Origin: Candidatus Melainabacteria bacterium
GTDB lineage: Bacteria; Actinomycetota; Actinomycetes; Mycobacteriales; Pseudonocardiaceae
Direction of reading: 5' to 3'
Assembly: GCA_903970565.1 (NCBI GenBank)
Contig: CAJCJE010000928.1
Location: 1-5,541 of the forward strand
DNA length: 5,541 nt
This document shows positions 4,551-5,541 of the stretch, one piece after another; position 1 is the first letter of the stretch, and each line of letters starts with the position of its first letter. Made by a program: the position numbers and the translations under genes. Below the pieces are notes generated by a model. That model was not told where the DNA came from. It did no database searches and saw nothing but the letters and a program-made list of their open reading frames with translations.

Positions 4551-5541
4551 GTGCCCGACGAGCCCCGCGACGCGGGTCGGCATGAGTCCCCTCCTGGCGA
4601 CAATCCCCTTGATGACATGCCCACTGGCCGACGCCGTCGCTCGATGGAGGATTCCGGCGGCCTGAGCGTGTCCGACCTGGTCGCGCTGCATGGCAACTCC
4701 CGGGCGGACCTGACCCCGGTCGACGCCCCGCCGACCGGCCGTCGAGCCGCCGTCGAGCCGCCGTCCACCGGACGACGGGCCGCGCCCGAGCCACCCGCGA
4801 CGGGTCGCCGGGCCGCCGTCGACCCACCCTCGACCGGCCACAGAGCCGCGCCGGAACCCCAGTCCACCGGACGTCGAGCGGCGCCAGAGCCGCCGACGAC
4901 GGGTCGTCGGGCCGCCCCTGATCCGCTGCCGAGTGGGCGTCGGGCCGCGCCGGAACCGCCGTCCACCGGACGACGGGCCGCGCCGGAACCACCCGCGACG
5001 GGTCGCCGGGCCGCCGTCGACCCACCCTCGACCGGCCACAGAGCCGCGCCGGAACCCCAGTCCACCGGACGTCGAGCGGCCGTCGATCCGCCCCCGCGTG
5101 GCCATCGGCGGGCCGAACCGGAACCAGAACAGCAGCCGCGCCAGACCCGGGCCCAGTCGCGCGCGCAGCAGGAATCGGCGCAGACCCCGCCGCCGGCGGC
5201 TCCGTCGATGCCGGCATCGGCGTCAGGGGACTCACCCCAATACCGTATGCAGCCACAGGGCTCCGGGCGGACGCGAACCGGTAACGACCCGGCCGCGACG
5301 CAGAATGGGACGCAGAATGGCCAGCCCGGCCCGGACGCGCGCCGGACCGGCGAATCCCGGCGAATCCAGCAGCGCGGCGCGGCCGAGCCGCCGCCGAGCA
5401 ACGAACACCGCATCGCCGGCCGCCGCGCCGCCGAGCGCACCGGGGCAGAGGCACGTGCCGCAGCGGCACCGGCCCGTGGCACCGCGACCCGCACCGAGCC
5501 GCCGAGAGTCGCCGGCGTGCCGCGCGCGGGCAGCCAGAACC
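4551..5541 (+). CDS. Low-complexity Pro/Ala/Arg repeat protein, N-terminal 330 residues (3' end outside window)
   Basis: A GTG start with GGAGGGA (4538-4544) six bases before it opens a frame that stays open for 330 codons to the window edge. I do not recognise the family. Residues 1-57 contain PTGRRRR (24-30) and a possibly ordered segment, SGGLSVSDLVALHG (35-48). Residues 58-189 are twelve tandem 11-residue units of consensus (E/D)PPSTGRRAA(P/V). Residues 190-330 are Gln-, Pro-, Arg- and Ala-rich with no repeats of that register, though AGRRAAE (289-295) echoes the unit. There is no signal peptide or membrane segment so far. The visible part is almost certainly intrinsically disordered, alternating basic GRR with acidic EP/DP. 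It may be the cytoplasmic tail of a membrane or envelope protein whose folded domain lies beyond 5541, but that is a guess. It is unlikely to share a transcript with the cyclase because a promoter candidate and hairpin lie between. Confidence 0.8.
   Translation, partial: MPDEPRDAGRHESPPGDNPLDDMPTGRRRRSMEDSGGLSVSDLVALHGNSRADLTPVDAPPTGRRAAVEPPSTGRRAAPEPPATGRRAAVDPPSTGHRAAPEPQSTGRRAAPEPPTTGRRAAPDPLPSGRRAAPEPPSTGRRAAPEPPATGRRAAVDPPSTGHRAAPEPQSTGRRAAVDPPPRGHRRAEPEPEQQPRQTRAQSRAQQESAQTPPPAAPSMPASASGDSPQYRMQPQGSGRTRTGNDPAATQNGTQNGQPGPDARRTGESRRIQQRGAAEPPPSNEHRIAGRRAAERTGAEARAAAAPARGTATRTEPPRVAGVPRAGSQN
4722..5117 (+). repeat. Twelve 33-bp tandem repeats inside the coding region
   Basis: The units encode residues 58-68, 69-79, 80-90 and so on to 179-189 of the repeat protein. 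The first (DAPPTGRRAAV) and last (DPPPRGHRRAE) are degenerate. TGRR or TGHR is kept in nearly every unit; one has SGRR and the last RGHR. The period is an exact multiple of three, so the frame is never broken. Confidence 0.9.
4758..5080 (+). repeat. Near-identical 125-bp duplication within the repeat array, offset 198 bp
   Basis: Bases 4758-4882 recur at 4956-5080, exactly six 33-bp units later. Comparing base by base I find two differences in 125 (4787 C against 4985 G, and 4790 G against 4988 A). Synonymous codon choices are shared across the block, including the odd CAC AGA in the GHR units, so the copies arose by duplication of DNA and not by convergent selection on the peptide. Confidence 0.85.

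Noticed and set aside
4722..5117. CRISPR array
   Set aside because: The 33-bp units are directly adjacent with no unique spacers and encode an in-frame peptide repeat.
4409..5494. Long minus-strand open frame (361 codons, ATG) with repeats such as GGSGAARRPVDGG, and two further minus-strand frames in the same place
   Set aside because: The 33-bp period and high GC keep every frame open across the array, so openness carries no information. The plus frame has a strong ribosome site, a promoter candidate and runs through; the minus frames are its mirror.

Overview
The window is strongly GC-rich with G or C at nearly every third codon position, GTG starts and purine-rich Shine-Dalgarno sites. 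This points to a high-GC actinobacterium. The gene families and the look of the diguanylate cyclase suggest Micromonosporaceae (Micromonospora or a relative), but that is an impression and not a demonstrated assignment. All supported genes lie on the + strand.

Layout: (1) Positions 1-211 hold the proline-rich C-terminal end of an unrecognised protein that enters from the left; it has no start in the window. (2) Positions 212-442 hold a GC-rich hairpin, a 14-bp palindrome, a weak promoter candidate and a structured leader. (3) Positions 443-1777 encode a fold-type III PLP decarboxylase of the diaminopimelate decarboxylase (LysA) family. (4) After 34 nt comes a DusB/NifR3-type tRNA-dihydrouridine synthase (1812-2966), probably in the same transcript. 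(5) A 456-nt non-coding region (2967-3422) starts with terminator-like hairpins. It then passes into a much less GC-rich stretch (about 44% GC over 3221-3320) with several inverted and direct repeats. (6) Positions 3423-4355 encode a soluble diguanylate cyclase with an intact GGEEF site, no I-site and a TPR-like N-terminal segment. (7) A 195-nt gap carries a plausible sigma-70-type promoter with dyads around it. (8) From GTG 4551 to the right edge runs an open, low-complexity Pro/Ala/Arg protein with twelve 11-residue repeats, still unfinished at 5541.

How the parts relate: lysA and dusB are housekeeping-type genes (lysine synthesis, tRNA modification) and look co-transcribed. The diguanylate cyclase has its own long regulatory region and would make c-di-GMP, which in actinobacteria controls development through BldD. 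The repeat protein has its own promoter and is probably a separate unit. GTGA/TCAC dyads occur in front of both the cyclase and the repeat gene, so a shared regulator is possible but unproven.

I found no mobile element, CRISPR array, tRNA, rRNA or recognisable riboswitch. Most of the window is ordinary. The items most worth a second look are the repeat protein with its recent internal duplication and the dense operator-like region upstream of the cyclase.
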